Shown here: positions 23,954 to 32,666 of the stretch, piece after piece
How positions within the stretch are numbered: the first letter of the stretch is position 1
Layout of the letters: every line of letters starts with the position of its first letter
Source: UBA11524 sp963590165
Lineage (GTDB): Bacteria; Bacillota; Clostridia; Christensenellales; Aristaeellaceae
Assembly (NCBI GenBank): GCA_963590165.1
Contig: CAVANO010000052.1
Coordinates: 29,568-93,567, forward strand
Length of the DNA: 64,000 nucleotides
Direction: 5' to 3'
The notes under the pieces: model-generated
What the model saw: the letters and a program-made list of their open reading frames with translations, nothing else
What the model was told of the DNA's origin: nothing
Databases searched by the model: none
Translations under genes and position numbers: made by a program

Positions 23954-25701
23954 AGCATGTCACTCCCCTTTCTGAACTGGCTTTCATGGATTTCGCGGTA
24001 CACATCGCAACCCTGCATCAGCTCATCATGCGTGCCGATGCCTGCGACGTGTCCGTCATCGAGCACGATAATCTGGTCGGCATGGCGCAGGGACGAGGTG
24101 CGCTGGGAGACGATAAACAGTGTTGTCCCCTCAGGGAGCGTGCGGAGTGCCTTGCGCAAGGCGGCATCGGTCGCATAGTCCAGGGCGGAAGCGCTGTCAT
24201 CGAGGATGACGATATCCGGATGACCGACCAGCGCACGGGCAATCGTCAGGCGCTGCCGCTGACCGCCGGAAAGATTGCGTCCACCCTGCTCCACCGTTTC
24301 ATCGAGCTTGCCGGGCTTTGCACGGACGAATTCAGCTGCCTGCGCGATTTCAAGCGCATGCCACAATTCATCGTCCGTCGCGTTTTCGTTGCCCCAGAGT
24401 AAATTCGAGCGAATCGTGCCCTGGAACAGCTGTGCCTTCTGCATGACGACCGCCACCCTGCGGCGAAGCTCTGCCTGCGGATAATCCGCAATCGGGCGTC
24501 CGAACAGCATGACTGTGCCGCTTGTGGCGTCATAGAAACGCGAAATCAGGCTGACGAGCGTCGTTTTGCCGCTGCCCGTGCCGCCGATGACACCGATGGT
24601 CTGCCCGCGCTTCGCCGTGAACGTCACGTCCGTCAGGCTCTCATCGCCCGCGCCGCGGTATTGCAGCGACACATGGTCAAAACGGACTTCGTCCGCACTC
24701 TTTTCTTCGTCCGCATTCCCTTTCGCGTCAGATACATCTTTTTCCGGGAAGTGCATGCTCGACTCGGTATCCAGCACCTGCGAGATGCGCCCCATGCTGG
24801 CAATTGCACGCGTCAGCAGGACAACGAGATTCGCCAGCTTGACCAGCTCGACGAGAATCTGATTCATGTAGTTAACCAGTGCAACGATATCGCCGGAAAG
24901 CAGTGTCCCGCCCTCAACCTTTCCTGCGCCGAAGTACAGGATCGCAATGATGCCGATATTGACAACGACATACGTCAGCGGATTCATCAGCGCCGCAATG
25001 CGCCCGACCTTGAGCTGCATATCCGTCAGGCGGCTGTTCTGCGCGACAAACTGTTGCTCCTCCGCGTCCTCACGCCCGAAGGCACGCACCACGCGCACGC
25101 CGGACAGGTTCTCACGCGTCGCGCCGGTGACCGCATCAAGATTGCCCTGCACGCGCTTGTACATCGGCGACGTGACGCGCATAATGCCGAAAACGATGAC
25201 CGACAGGACCGGGATTGCAGCGACGAAAATCAGCGCGACCTGCGTGTCAATCGTAAAGGCGGCAATCATTGCGCCGGCAACGATGAACGGCGAACGCAGG
25301 AACAGGCGCAGGAACATGTTCAAACCGTTCTGCACCTGATTGACATCGCTCGTCATGCGCGTAATCAGCGTGGAGATGCCCAGCGTATCCAGCTCAGAGA
25401 AGGACAGCGACTGGATATGTGCCATGAGCTGATGACGCAGTCCGGTCGATGTGCCGATGGCTGCACGCGCCGCGAAATATTGCGCCGTGAACGAGCAGAG
25501 CAGCCCGATCAGCGCCATAAGCACGAGCAAACCGCATCGTGTCCAGATATACGCTGCATCGCCGTTGCCGATGCCGGTCTTGATGATGTCCGACACGACA
25601 ATCGGTACGAGCAGGTCAAATGTCGCCTCGAGCATCTTGAACAGCGGTGCGAGAATGCTCTCCTTGCGGTATTGCTTCAGGAAGGGGAATAGGTGCTTCA
25701 T
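23950..25701 (-). CDS. Heterodimeric ABC exporter, subunit with degenerate catalytic site (TM287/BmrC-like)
   Basis: A 583-residue half transporter. Membrane domain about 1-310; ATPase with Walker A IGGTGSGKTTLVSLISRFYD, canonical signature LSGGQRQRLTIARALVG, and Walker B DIVILDDSASALD in which aspartate replaces the catalytic glutamate. The switch region reads VSQRTSSLRHAD, with glutamine where histidine is normal. These changes match the non-hydrolysing site of TM287/288-type exporters and complement the partner gene. ATG at 25701 follows GAGGAGG; the frame runs open across the ProX gene and that part is excluded. Confidence 0.93.
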   Translation of the reverse strand: MKHLFPFLKQYRKESILAPLFKMLEATFDLLVPIVVSDIIKTGIGNGDAAYIWTRCGLLVLMALIGLLCSFTAQYFAARAAIGTSTGLRHQLMAHIQSLSFSELDTLGISTLITRMTSDVNQVQNGLNMFLRLFLRSPFIVAGAMIAAFTIDTQVALIFVAAIPVLSVIVFGIMRVTSPMYKRVQGNLDAVTGATRENLSGVRVVRAFGREDAEEQQFVAQNSRLTDMQLKVGRIAALMNPLTYVVVNIGIIAILYFGAGKVEGGTLLSGDIVALVNYMNQILVELVKLANLVVLLTRAIASMGRISQVLDTESSMHFPEKDVSDAKGNADEEKSADEVRFDHVSLQYRGAGDESLTDVTFTAKRGQTIGVIGGTGSGKTTLVSLISRFYDATSGTVMLFGRPIADYPQAELRRRVAVVMQKAQLFQGTIRSNLLWGNENATDDELWHALEIAQAAEFVRAKPGKLDETVEQGGRNLSGGQRQRLTIARALVGHPDIVILDDSASALDYATDAALRKALRTLPEGTTLFIVSQRTSSLRHADQIIVLDDGHVAGIGTHDELMQGCDVYREIHESQFRKGSDML

Positions 25702-25711
25702 AGAATCCTCC

Positions 25712-26200
25712 TCAGAGATAAATCGGCGTATGACGAAGCGTCGGGACGACCTGCTCCCAGAAAACGGGCTGCTCAAACACAACGGTCGCGGTGTTGTCGC
25801 AGGGGTGGAAGGCGATTTTCCCTTCGCGGCGGACTTCCTTGTCGAACACGAGCATGATGGCGTTGTCCTTGTCGAACCACAGCCCCAGCGGCGACAGGCT
25901 GCCGGATTCCAGCGATAGCATGCGCGGCAGGCACTCCGCCGGTGCAAACGACAGCCGCGAAGAATGCAGCAGTTTGCTCGTGTCAGCGGTGCGGAAAGGT
26001 TTATCCGGCAGCGTCACGTACAGATAAAACGCCGTCTGCGTGCGCGTGCACAGCAGGATGTTCTTGCAGAAGGTCACGTCCGGCCCGGCATACGGCAATG
26101 CGAGACATTCCTCCATGGAGAAGACAGCTTCATGCTCATAGACCTCGCAGGGAATTTGCAGTTCATGCAGATGCGCCAGAACACGCTGCTTGTTGGACAC
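25712..26200 (-). CDS. proX: Aminoacyl-tRNA deacylase of the YbaK/ProX family
   Basis: A 162-residue trans-editing protein. The fold is shown by CEVYEHEAVFSMEECLAL at the N terminus, KNILLCTRTQTAFYLYVTLPDK in the middle, and GSLSPLGLWFDKDNAIMLVFDKEV, the family's conserved GxxSPxG loop. Members hydrolyse Ala-tRNAPro or Cys-tRNAPro made in error. The start is a GTG at 26200 with GAGGGAG nine bases upstream; no in-frame ATG fits. It is first in the minus-strand run and ends 10 bases before the exporter genes. Which mischarged tRNA is edited cannot be told. Confidence 0.9.
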   Translation of the reverse strand: MSNKQRVLAHLHELQIPCEVYEHEAVFSMEECLALPYAGPDVTFCKNILLCTRTQTAFYLYVTLPDKPFRTADTSKLLHSSRLSFAPAECLPRMLSLESGSLSPLGLWFDKDNAIMLVFDKEVRREGKIAFHPCDNTATVVFEQPVFWEQVVPTLRHTPIYL

Positions 26201-26272
26201 GTCACATCACTCCCTCTGTGCAAAATGGAAAAATCATACGGAAACAGAACGGCGATTTAGTCAAAATGCCAG

Positions 26273-26301
26273 TGGTAATTTCCATATTTCCATGATATAA
26301 T
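26273..26301 (+). promoter_or_regulatory. Probable pfkA promoter
   Basis: TATAAT at 26296-26301 is clear; the -35 (TGGTAA, 26273-26278) is weak with a 17-base spacer. It lies 42 bases before the start codon. Confidence 0.45.
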
Positions 26302-26343
26302 ACGCTTGAATCAGAGAAAAATCAAGAGGAGGTCAGTGCGGCA

Positions 26344-27414
26344 ATGAAAAGAAGAATCGGCATTTTGACAAGCGGCGGCGATTGCCCGGGCTTGAACGCG
26401 GCCATCCGCGGCGTTACGCGCGCGGCTTACGAGCTCTTTGACGCGGAAATCGTTGGCATTCATGACGGCTACAGAGGACTCATCACGGGCGACTACCAGG
26501 AGATGAAGCGGAGCCAGTTTTCCGGCATTCTGACACTCGGCGGCACCATCCTCGGCACGGCGCGCACGCCCTTCCGCGATATGCGCAAAATCGGTGATGA
26601 CAACGTCGACAAGGTCGCGGCGATGAAAAAGACCTACAAGGATTTGAAGCTCGACTGCCTTGTCACCCTCGGCGGCAACGGCACCCATAAGACCGCAAAT
26701 CTGCTTGCGAAGGAGGGGCTGAACGTCATCGGTCTGCCCAAGACGATTGACAACGACCTCTACGGCACGGATTTCACCTTCGGCTTCCACACCGCGATGG
26801 ACATTGCGACCGAGGTCATCGACCGCATCCACACGACTGCCGCATCCCACGGGCGCTGCATGGTCATCGAGGTCATGGGCAACAAGGCCGGCTGGCTGAC
26901 GCTGTATTCCGGCGTTGCCGGCGGTGCGGATGCCATCCTCATTCCCGAAATCCCCTACAAGATTGACAAGGTCGCCAAGGTGGTCGAAAGCCGCGCCAAG
27001 AGCAACAAGGGCTTCACGATTATCGCCGTGGCAGAAGGTGCCATGACCACGGAAGAGGCAAAGCTGGGCAAGAAGGAGCGCGAGGCGAAGCGCCTCGAGA
27101 CGCATTTCTCCTCCAGTGCCTATGTGGCGCAGCAGTTGCGCGACCTCGTCGGCGTGGAAGCACGCGCAGTGGTGCCGGGACACATCCAGCGCGGCGGCAG
27201 CCCGAATGCCTACGACCGCGTGCTGTCAACGCAGTTCGGCGTTCATGCTGCGGAGCTGATTCGCGACGGCGTATACGGCGTGACGGTTGCGCTCAAAGGC
27301 AACGAAATCACGCACAACAAGCTATGCGACATTGCCGGCGTCCCGAAGCTCGTTCCGCCGGACAACACGATGATTACCACTGCCCGAAACATCGGCATTT
27401 CCTTTGGTGATTAA
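26344..27414 (+). CDS. pfkA: 6-phosphofructokinase (group III/mixed-type PfkA)
   Basis: A 356-residue glycolytic enzyme phosphorylating fructose-6-phosphate. Motifs: ILTSGGDCPGLNAAIRG at the N terminus, GGTILGTARTPFR, LPKTIDNDLYGTDFTFGFHTA with the catalytic aspartate, EVMGNKAGWLTLYSG and PGHIQRGGSPNAYDR. At the phosphoryl-donor site the sequence is LGGNGTHK (110-116): glycine 113 as in ATP-dependent enzymes, but asparagine replaces the usual magnesium-binding aspartate; lysine 133 of PKTIDND is the residue found in PPi and group III enzymes. Donor specificity is therefore uncertain. GAGGAGG lies ten to twelve bases before the ATG. Monocistronic with its own terminator. Confidence 0.95.
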   Translation: MKRRIGILTSGGDCPGLNAAIRGVTRAAYELFDAEIVGIHDGYRGLITGDYQEMKRSQFSGILTLGGTILGTARTPFRDMRKIGDDNVDKVAAMKKTYKDLKLDCLVTLGGNGTHKTANLLAKEGLNVIGLPKTIDNDLYGTDFTFGFHTAMDIATEVIDRIHTTAASHGRCMVIEVMGNKAGWLTLYSGVAGGADAILIPEIPYKIDKVAKVVESRAKSNKGFTIIAVAEGAMTTEEAKLGKKEREAKRLETHFSSSAYVAQQLRDLVGVEARAVVPGHIQRGGSPNAYDRVLSTQFGVHAAELIRDGVYGVTVALKGNEITHNKLCDIAGVPKLVPPDNTMITTARNIGISFGD

Positions 27415-27417
27415 AAA

Positions 27418-27460
27418 AACAGCCTGTTGCGGATTTACTGCAGCAGGCTGTTCTTTTATT
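27418..27460 (+). terminator. pfkA terminator
   Basis: AACAGCCTGTTGC (27418-27430) pairs with GCAGCAGGCTGTT (27440-27452) almost perfectly, followed by CTTTTATT. Confidence 0.92.
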
Positions 27461-27832
27461 GGGTCTGATTCCGGGGAATTTCGCCTCTGCGGATCGATCA
27501 GATGGCTTTGCAGTCGCCCTCTGAACTGCTTCGCGGTGCACTTTTCCATGGTTTGTTTGCAGCTATTTCGGGGGCTTTGCGGTCGCCCCCGAACCCCTTC
27601 GCAATGCACTCTTCCGAAGCAGACCTGTCATGTCGTTCTTTATACTGTATGCCCCAATTTACTATGAAAAACAAGCCAAGCACGCTGCCGAAACCGAAGG
27701 GGTCAAAAATTCAGACGAAGTCTGCGACCGCAGGCTTGCCTGTTCTATAGCCCCCTTGATGCTGGAACTATGTCAACCATGGAAATGAGAAATTCAATCC
27801 CTGCCAACGTCAAAAGATGTTTGCAGGAAGGC
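27461..27832. mobile_element. MITE-like element, copy II, in a gene-free spacer
   Basis: No gene lies between pfkA and the PopT gene. A partial left end (27502-27534: GGCTTTGCAGTCGCCCTC) is followed by a full left end (27570-27601: GGGGGCTTTGCGGTCGCCCC), an interior with ATGTCGTTCTTTATACTG, and a right end (27694-27706: CCGAAGGGGTCAA). The right end is split by a second module with CAGACGAAGTCTG (27712-27724) and GCGACCGCAGGC; CCCCCTTGA resumes at 27751. A composite of two repeat types. Confidence 0.6.
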
Positions 27833-28714
27833 TCAAGCTTCCTGCTTCTCCATCTTGGTGAGCGCCCACGCTGCAGCAAATCCCACCACAAACGTCACAA
27901 CGCTGACAATCACCTGTGTGAGGTTGAAGCCATCGATGCTCAGCCCCATCAGGATACCAATCGGCGAAGCAATGACAAGGCCGAGAATTGCGCAGTACGT
28001 CGCGCACTTCCACTTCGCCAGCAGAATTTCAATCACCTTCGAGATGCCAAAGATGCCGATAATCACACCGATGCCGAAAGGCAGCAGAATGCCAATATTG
28101 TAGAGAATCAGCGTGCCGTCCAGCGCCGCAATCGCGCTGACAAGATTGCCGATTGCGCCGACAACCGGATAGTAGTAGCCCATGAGCATCAGCATCATCG
28201 AGCCGGACACGCCGGGAATGACCATCGTTGCCGAAGCGATGCAGCCCATTACGACCAACTTGAGCATTTCAAGCACGCTCAGGGTGATGGTCGCGCCGGT
28301 ATCCTGCGGTTCCTTAATGAACGCCATGAAAATAATCAGCGCGAATGCCAGCACAAACAGCACGCCGCCGATGGCAAACTGCTTCTTCGGCTGACCCTTG
28401 AGCTGCTTGAAAATCGCAGGCAGTCCGCCGAGAATCAGACCGATGAACAACGTGTTGGTCGGCAGGGACGCAAAGCTGTCCGACAGCGCCCAGGTAATCA
28501 CCTTCGAGAGCAGCACCAGCGCCGTCAGCATACCGATGGCAAACGGCAGCAGCGTCAGGATAGATTTCTTGAACTGCTTAAACAGGTGCGTGATGCAGTG
28601 AATCAGCGTATCGTAAATGCCCATGGACACCATCATGGTGCCGCCGGACACGCCGGGGATGATGTTCGCCAGCCCGATGACCATGCCCTTGAGGATGTCG
28701 GAAATGAACTTCAT
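27833..28714 (-). CDS. popT: DUF368 polyprenyl-phosphate translocase (PopT-like)
   Basis: A 293-residue integral membrane protein with about nine helices. The duplicated signature is plain: ANIIPGVSGGTMMVSMGIYD near the N terminus and TMVIPGVSGSMMLMLMGYYY in the second half, an inverted repeat typical of DUF368. Recent work on this family (PopT) and DedA/UptA identified them as flippases that return undecaprenyl phosphate to the inner leaflet for wall and polysaccharide synthesis. ATG at 28714 is preferred (AAGGAG ten bases away) over 28723 (two bases away). Its neighbour, the rhamnose operon, also serves lipid-carrier-linked glycans. Confidence 0.92.
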   Translation of the reverse strand: MKFISDILKGMVIGLANIIPGVSGGTMMVSMGIYDTLIHCITHLFKQFKKSILTLLPFAIGMLTALVLLSKVITWALSDSFASLPTNTLFIGLILGGLPAIFKQLKGQPKKQFAIGGVLFVLAFALIIFMAFIKEPQDTGATITLSVLEMLKLVVMGCIASATMVIPGVSGSMMLMLMGYYYPVVGAIGNLVSAIAALDGTLILYNIGILLPFGIGVIIGIFGISKVIEILLAKWKCATYCAILGLVIASPIGILMGLSIDGFNLTQVIVSVVTFVVGFAAAWALTKMEKQEA

Positions 28715-28800
28715 GCTTATCATGCTCCTTTGCGGTCTATTGGTGAATGATATTCATCAAATCATGAGTTGCAGTGAACAGCAATATATTGCGAAAAAAT

Positions 28801-29985
28801 TTACAAAGTGCATGCAGCTGATGATTGTTGCTTCCTCTTTTCGGCAATCCTGAACGTTGCCTCTACCATGATGATCATCAGCAGGAAGAAAACGAACAGG
28901 TAAACCGGCAGAATGGAATAGGAGACAGCACTGCCGAGCACGCCGAAAAGCGGCGGCATAAAGGTGGAGCCGACATAAGCGGCAGCCATCTGGATGCCGA
29001 TGATTGCGCCCGAATTCTCTGCACCGAAGTTGTCAGGCGTCGCATGAATGATGCAGGGATAAATCGGAGCGCAGCCGAATCCGAGCAGCAGGAAGGCGGC
29101 AAATGCAACCTTTTCGGATGCAGACGGCAGGAGCATGGTCAAAATGCCGCAAGTCAGGACGACGGTACCCAGCCGGATCATTTTCCGGTCACCCAGCCGG
29201 TCGGTGATAAAGCCGCTGAGAAACCTTCCTGCCGTGATGCCGATGTAAAACAGCGATGCAAGAACGGCTGCGCGCTCAGCCGAAATTCCCTTTACCGCAA
29301 CAAAATAGGTGCTTGCCCATTGCATGCCCGTGGCCTCCGCCGCACAATAAGCGAAAAAGCCCAGCAACAGGAAGGGAACGCCTTTGATTTTCAGCGTTTC
29401 TGCCAGCCCGATGTGTTTTTCCTGACTGCTTTCCGTCGCTTTATTCACCTTCCATACAGGCAGCGTAAAAAGGAGCAGCAGTGCAATGCCCAGTTGAATC
29501 AGTCCCACCGTTCGGTAGCCGTCGTTCCATCTCCCGTTGGTCAACGCATAGCTCATGACAAAGGGACTCACAATCGTGCCGATTCCCCAAAAACAATGCA
29601 GCCAGCTCATGTGCTTTGCCTTGTAGTGCAGCGCAATGTAATTGTTCAGTGCGGCATCAATCGCGCCGGCGCCCAAGCCGTACGGAACAGCAAAGGCAAT
29701 CAGCATCCAGAACCGGTTGGAAACGGAAAATCCCAGCAAGGCAACCACAGTGAGCATTACGCTGATCACCGTCACCCTGCCTGTGCCCAGCTTATGCGTC
29801 AAGCAATCCGAAAGCAAGCTCGAAATGATTGTACCGCCGGAAATGACCATGGTCACAATGCCCATATACGATACGGGTACGCCAAGTTCTGCATACATGA
29901 CCGGCCAGCCCGATCCAAGCAAGGAATCCGGCAGTCCGAGACTGATAAAGGCAACATAAATCAGTGCAAGCAAAAAAGAGTACAT
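28801..29985 (-). CDS. MFS transporter (FucP/GlcP-like)
   Basis: A 394-residue major-facilitator protein with 12 predicted helices. The first pair of helices carries FISLGLPDSLLGSGWPVM, the pattern of the Firmicutes sugar/MFS group, and the cytoplasmic loop 8-9 motif is FITDRLGDRKMIRLG. The ATG at 29985 has GGAG seven bases upstream; a GTG at 29991 is possible. It begins only 22 bases after rfbD with no terminator, so it may be co-transcribed with the rhamnose genes. Substrate unknown; a sugar or sugar-like metabolite is plausible from the family and context. Confidence 0.88.
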   Translation of the reverse strand: MYSFLLALIYVAFISLGLPDSLLGSGWPVMYAELGVPVSYMGIVTMVISGGTIISSLLSDCLTHKLGTGRVTVISVMLTVVALLGFSVSNRFWMLIAFAVPYGLGAGAIDAALNNYIALHYKAKHMSWLHCFWGIGTIVSPFVMSYALTNGRWNDGYRTVGLIQLGIALLLLFTLPVWKVNKATESSQEKHIGLAETLKIKGVPFLLLGFFAYCAAEATGMQWASTYFVAVKGISAERAAVLASLFYIGITAGRFLSGFITDRLGDRKMIRLGTVVLTCGILTMLLPSASEKVAFAAFLLLGFGCAPIYPCIIHATPDNFGAENSGAIIGIQMAAAYVGSTFMPPLFGVLGSAVSYSILPVYLFVFFLLMIIMVEATFRIAEKRKQQSSAACTL

Positions 29986-30013
29986 ATTCACGCTCCGTAG
30001 GCAGCCCTCTTTT

Positions 30014-30928
30014 TTATTTTTGCAGTTCCTTCAAATAGCGCTTCAGCGCATCGTGCCAGTCCGGCAGCGGCGCGAAGCCGTTCGCAACGATTTTCGACTT
30101 GTCCAGCCGGCTATTGAACGGTCTTGCCGCCTTTGACAGCCCGTATTCCGCCGTCGTGACCGGCAGCACCTTCGTCGAATAGCCTGCCTGACGGAAGATT
30201 TCGCACGCGAAGTCATACCAGCTGATGTAGCCGCCTTCGTTCGTCGCATGATACGTGCCGTAGCAGTCAGACACCACCAAATCGCACAGGAAACGCGCCA
30301 AATCCGGCGTGTAGGTCGGCGTGCCGATCTGGTCATTAACAACGCGCAAGGTATCGTACTTTTGCCCGAGCTTCAGCATCGTCTTCACGAAATTGGCGCC
30401 GTTCAACCCGAACACCCACGCTGTCCGCACGATGAATGCGCGCGTCAGCCGTGCACGCACTGCCTGTTCGCCGTCCAGCTTGCTCTGCCCGTAGACATTC
30501 AGCGGCGCATAGTCCGTGCAGTCCGGCACCCACGGTTCACTCCCCTGTCCGCTGAACACGTAGTCCGTGCTGATGTAGACCATCTTCGCATCGATTGCCT
30601 TGCAGGCGTCCGCGATATTCGCCGTGCCGACAGCATTTACCGCATGCACCTTCGGGCGATTTTCCTCGTCCTCCGCGGCATCGACTGCCGTCCATGCCGC
30701 GCAGTGAATGACCGCATCCGGCTTGACGCTGCCGATGGTGTCCGCGACTGCTGCCGCGTCCGTGATATCCATCGGGACATACGGCACATGCGTGACTGCC
30801 GTGTCATCCTGCAATCCAGCATACTTTTCCGACACATCGCTGGCAATGCCCTCATGTCCGCGCAGCGCCAGCTCGTTGATCACATCATGCCCAAGCTGAC
30901 CATTCACGCCGGTTACCAGTACCTTCAT
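30014..30928 (-). CDS. rfbD: dTDP-4-dehydrorhamnose reductase
   Basis: A 304-residue short-chain dehydrogenase performing the last step of dTDP-L-rhamnose synthesis, NAD(P)H-dependent. The dinucleotide site is VLVTGVNGQLGHDVINEL, the catalytic region is YISTDYVFSGQGSEPWVP and YGQSKLDGEQAV with YxxxK, and RTAWVFGLNGANFVKTM is a family segment. ATG overlaps the rfbB stop as ATGA, so it is translationally coupled. It ends the operon order A-C-B-D. The length is close to that of other RfbD/RmlD proteins. Confidence 0.96.
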   Translation of the reverse strand: MKVLVTGVNGQLGHDVINELALRGHEGIASDVSEKYAGLQDDTAVTHVPYVPMDITDAAAVADTIGSVKPDAVIHCAAWTAVDAAEDEENRPKVHAVNAVGTANIADACKAIDAKMVYISTDYVFSGQGSEPWVPDCTDYAPLNVYGQSKLDGEQAVRARLTRAFIVRTAWVFGLNGANFVKTMLKLGQKYDTLRVVNDQIGTPTYTPDLARFLCDLVVSDCYGTYHATNEGGYISWYDFACEIFRQAGYSTKVLPVTTAEYGLSKAARPFNSRLDKSKIVANGFAPLPDWHDALKRYLKELQK

Positions 30929-31953
30929 GCCTGACCCCTCGTTCCGTACATCTTCTCATAATAATTCTGATAATCGCCGGCGAGGATGTCCTTCCACCAC
31001 TTCTCGTTGTCGAGATACCAGCGGATTGTCCGCTTGATGCCTTCATCGAAGGTCGTTGTCGGCAGCCAGCCCAGCTCATTATGCAGTTTCGTCGGGTCGA
31101 TAGCATAGCGGCGGTCGTGTCCTGGGCGATCCTTCACAAAGGTGATGAGGCTTTCCGGCTTGCCCAGCTCGCGCAGAATCGTTTTTACGACTTCGAGGTT
31201 CGTGCGCTCGTTATGTCCGCCGACGTTGTAGATTTCGCCTTCGCGTCCCTTGCGGATGACAAGGTCAATCGCGGCGCAGTGATCCTCGACATAGAGCCAG
31301 TCGCGGACGTTCTCGCCGGTTCCGTATACAGGCAGGCTTTCGTCCGCCAGCGCACGCGAAATCATCAGCGGAATCAGCTTCTCCGGAAAATGATAGGGAC
31401 CGTAGTTGTTCGAGCAACGCGTGATGGAAACAGGCAGGCGGAACGTCCGCGCATAGGCCAGCACCAGCAGGTCAGCAGACGCTTTCGATGCGCTGTACGG
31501 GCTGGAGGTGTGGATGGGCGTTTCTTCGGTGAAGAACAGGTCGGGACGGTCGAGCGGCAGGTCGCCGTACACTTCATCCGTCGAGACCTGATGATACCGC
31601 TTGATGCCGTACTTGCGGCAGGCATCCATCAGGGTTTGGGTACCCAGGATATTCGTGCGCAGGAACAGGCCGGGATCCTCCACCGAGCGGTCAACATGGC
31701 TTTCCGCGGCGAAATTCACCACGATGTCCGGATGCTCCTCCTCAAAGAGTTTCTCCACGGCTGCCTTGTCGGTGATGTCCGCCTTGACGAAGCGGAAATT
31801 GTCCTTCTTCATCGCGCCTTCAAGATTCGCCAAATTGCCTGCATAGGTCAGGCAGTCCAGGCAGACAATTCGATCTTCCGGATGCTCGCGGAGCTCATAG
31901 TAAATGAAATTGCTGCCGATAAAACCGGCACCGCCCGTCACGATGATGGTCAT
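30925..31953 (-). CDS. rfbB: dTDP-glucose 4,6-dehydratase
   Basis: A 342-residue NAD-dependent dehydratase turning dTDP-glucose into dTDP-4-keto-6-deoxyglucose. Visible motifs: TGGAGFIGSNFIYYELREH (dinucleotide loop), VNFAAESHVDRSVEDPGLF, the catalytic VSTDEVYGDL (with DE) and YSASKASADLLVLAY (YxxxK), RCSNNYGPYHFPEKLIPLM, and NVGGHNERTNLEV. Its start codon overlaps the rfbC stop by four bases and its stop overlaps rfbD. Complete and typical. Confidence 0.97.
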   Translation of the reverse strand: MTIIVTGGAGFIGSNFIYYELREHPEDRIVCLDCLTYAGNLANLEGAMKKDNFRFVKADITDKAAVEKLFEEEHPDIVVNFAAESHVDRSVEDPGLFLRTNILGTQTLMDACRKYGIKRYHQVSTDEVYGDLPLDRPDLFFTEETPIHTSSPYSASKASADLLVLAYARTFRLPVSITRCSNNYGPYHFPEKLIPLMISRALADESLPVYGTGENVRDWLYVEDHCAAIDLVIRKGREGEIYNVGGHNERTNLEVVKTILRELGKPESLITFVKDRPGHDRRYAIDPTKLHNELGWLPTTTFDEGIKRTIRWYLDNEKWWKDILAGDYQNYYEKMYGTRGQA

Positions 31954-32519
31954 GCCTTTTCCTCCTCATACACGAAATTGCAGTCGCTGTCCGCAAGCAG
32001 CGGCGAGGTCGTGTCCTTCTGGCTCAGCAGTTCCTCGACTACCTCGCCCCATTCCACGCCGATAGCGGGATCGTTGAAGCGGATGCCGCGGTCGCACTCC
32101 TTGCTGTAGAGGTTATCGACCTTATAGCAGAACTCCACATCGTCCGTCAGCGTGCGGAAGCCGTGCCCGAAGCCGCGCGGGATGAGCAGCATGCGCTTGT
32201 TCTCCGCAGACAGCTCCACCGCCACCCACTGCCGATACGTCGGGCTGCCCTTGCGCAGGTCAACCGCCACATCCATGACGGCGCCCTTGGTCACACGCAC
32301 CAACTTGGCCTGTGCCATCGGGTTATTCTGGAAGTGGATGCCGCGGAGCACGCCCCTGTGCGCCGTGAACGACTGATTATCCTGCACAAACACGTTGTCG
32401 ATGCCCATATCATGGAACGCCTTCTGCGAATAGGTTTCCATGAAATAGCCGCGCTGATCGCCGAACACCTTCGGCTCGATGATAAACACGCCCGGCAGGG
32501 ACGTTGCGATCTTTTCCAT
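31950..32519 (-). CDS. rfbC: dTDP-4-dehydrorhamnose 3,5-epimerase
   Basis: A 189-residue cupin epimerase. Family residues seen: IEPKVFGDQRGYFMETYS at the N terminus, FVQDNQSFTAHRGVLRGIHF with the catalytic histidine, KLVRVTKGAVMDVAVDLRKG with the aspartate, PRGFGHGFRTLTDDVEFCYK, and GIRFNDPAIGVEW. AGAGGT lies eight bases before the ATG. A 142-base gap with two hairpins separates it from rfbA, whereas it is coupled tightly to rfbB. Confidence 0.96.
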   Translation of the reverse strand: MEKIATSLPGVFIIEPKVFGDQRGYFMETYSQKAFHDMGIDNVFVQDNQSFTAHRGVLRGIHFQNNPMAQAKLVRVTKGAVMDVAVDLRKGSPTYRQWVAVELSAENKRMLLIPRGFGHGFRTLTDDVEFCYKVDNLYSKECDRGIRFNDPAIGVEWGEVVEELLSQKDTTSPLLADSDCNFVYEEEKA

Positions 32520-32600
32520 GTGTAAAGACCTCTTTCAGAAAAAATTTTTGACGCTGAAAAACTCGTCGTATGGAACAAGCAAATGTCATTCCATCTTCCA

Positions 32601-32666
32601 GGGGCTTTGCGGTTACGAGGCAAAGCCCCCTCGTCATTCTTCCATTGATTCTTTCAAAGAATCAAT
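32601..32666. repeat. Two perfect hairpins between rfbA and rfbC
   Basis: GGGGCTTTGC (32601-32610) pairs with GCAAAGCCCC (32620-32629); ATTGATTCTTT (32644-32654) pairs with AAAGAATCAAT (32656-32666), the latter overlapping the rfbA stop codon. Neither is followed by a long T-run. The first shares GGGGCTTTGCGG with the MITE-like left end. Partial termination or mRNA protection between the two parts of the operon is possible. Confidence 0.75.

Noticed and set aside
24676..24692. GGACTTCGTCC palindrome as another dispersed repeat copy
   Set aside because: It lies inside the conserved ABC exporter reading frame and encodes part of it, so chance is the simpler explanation.
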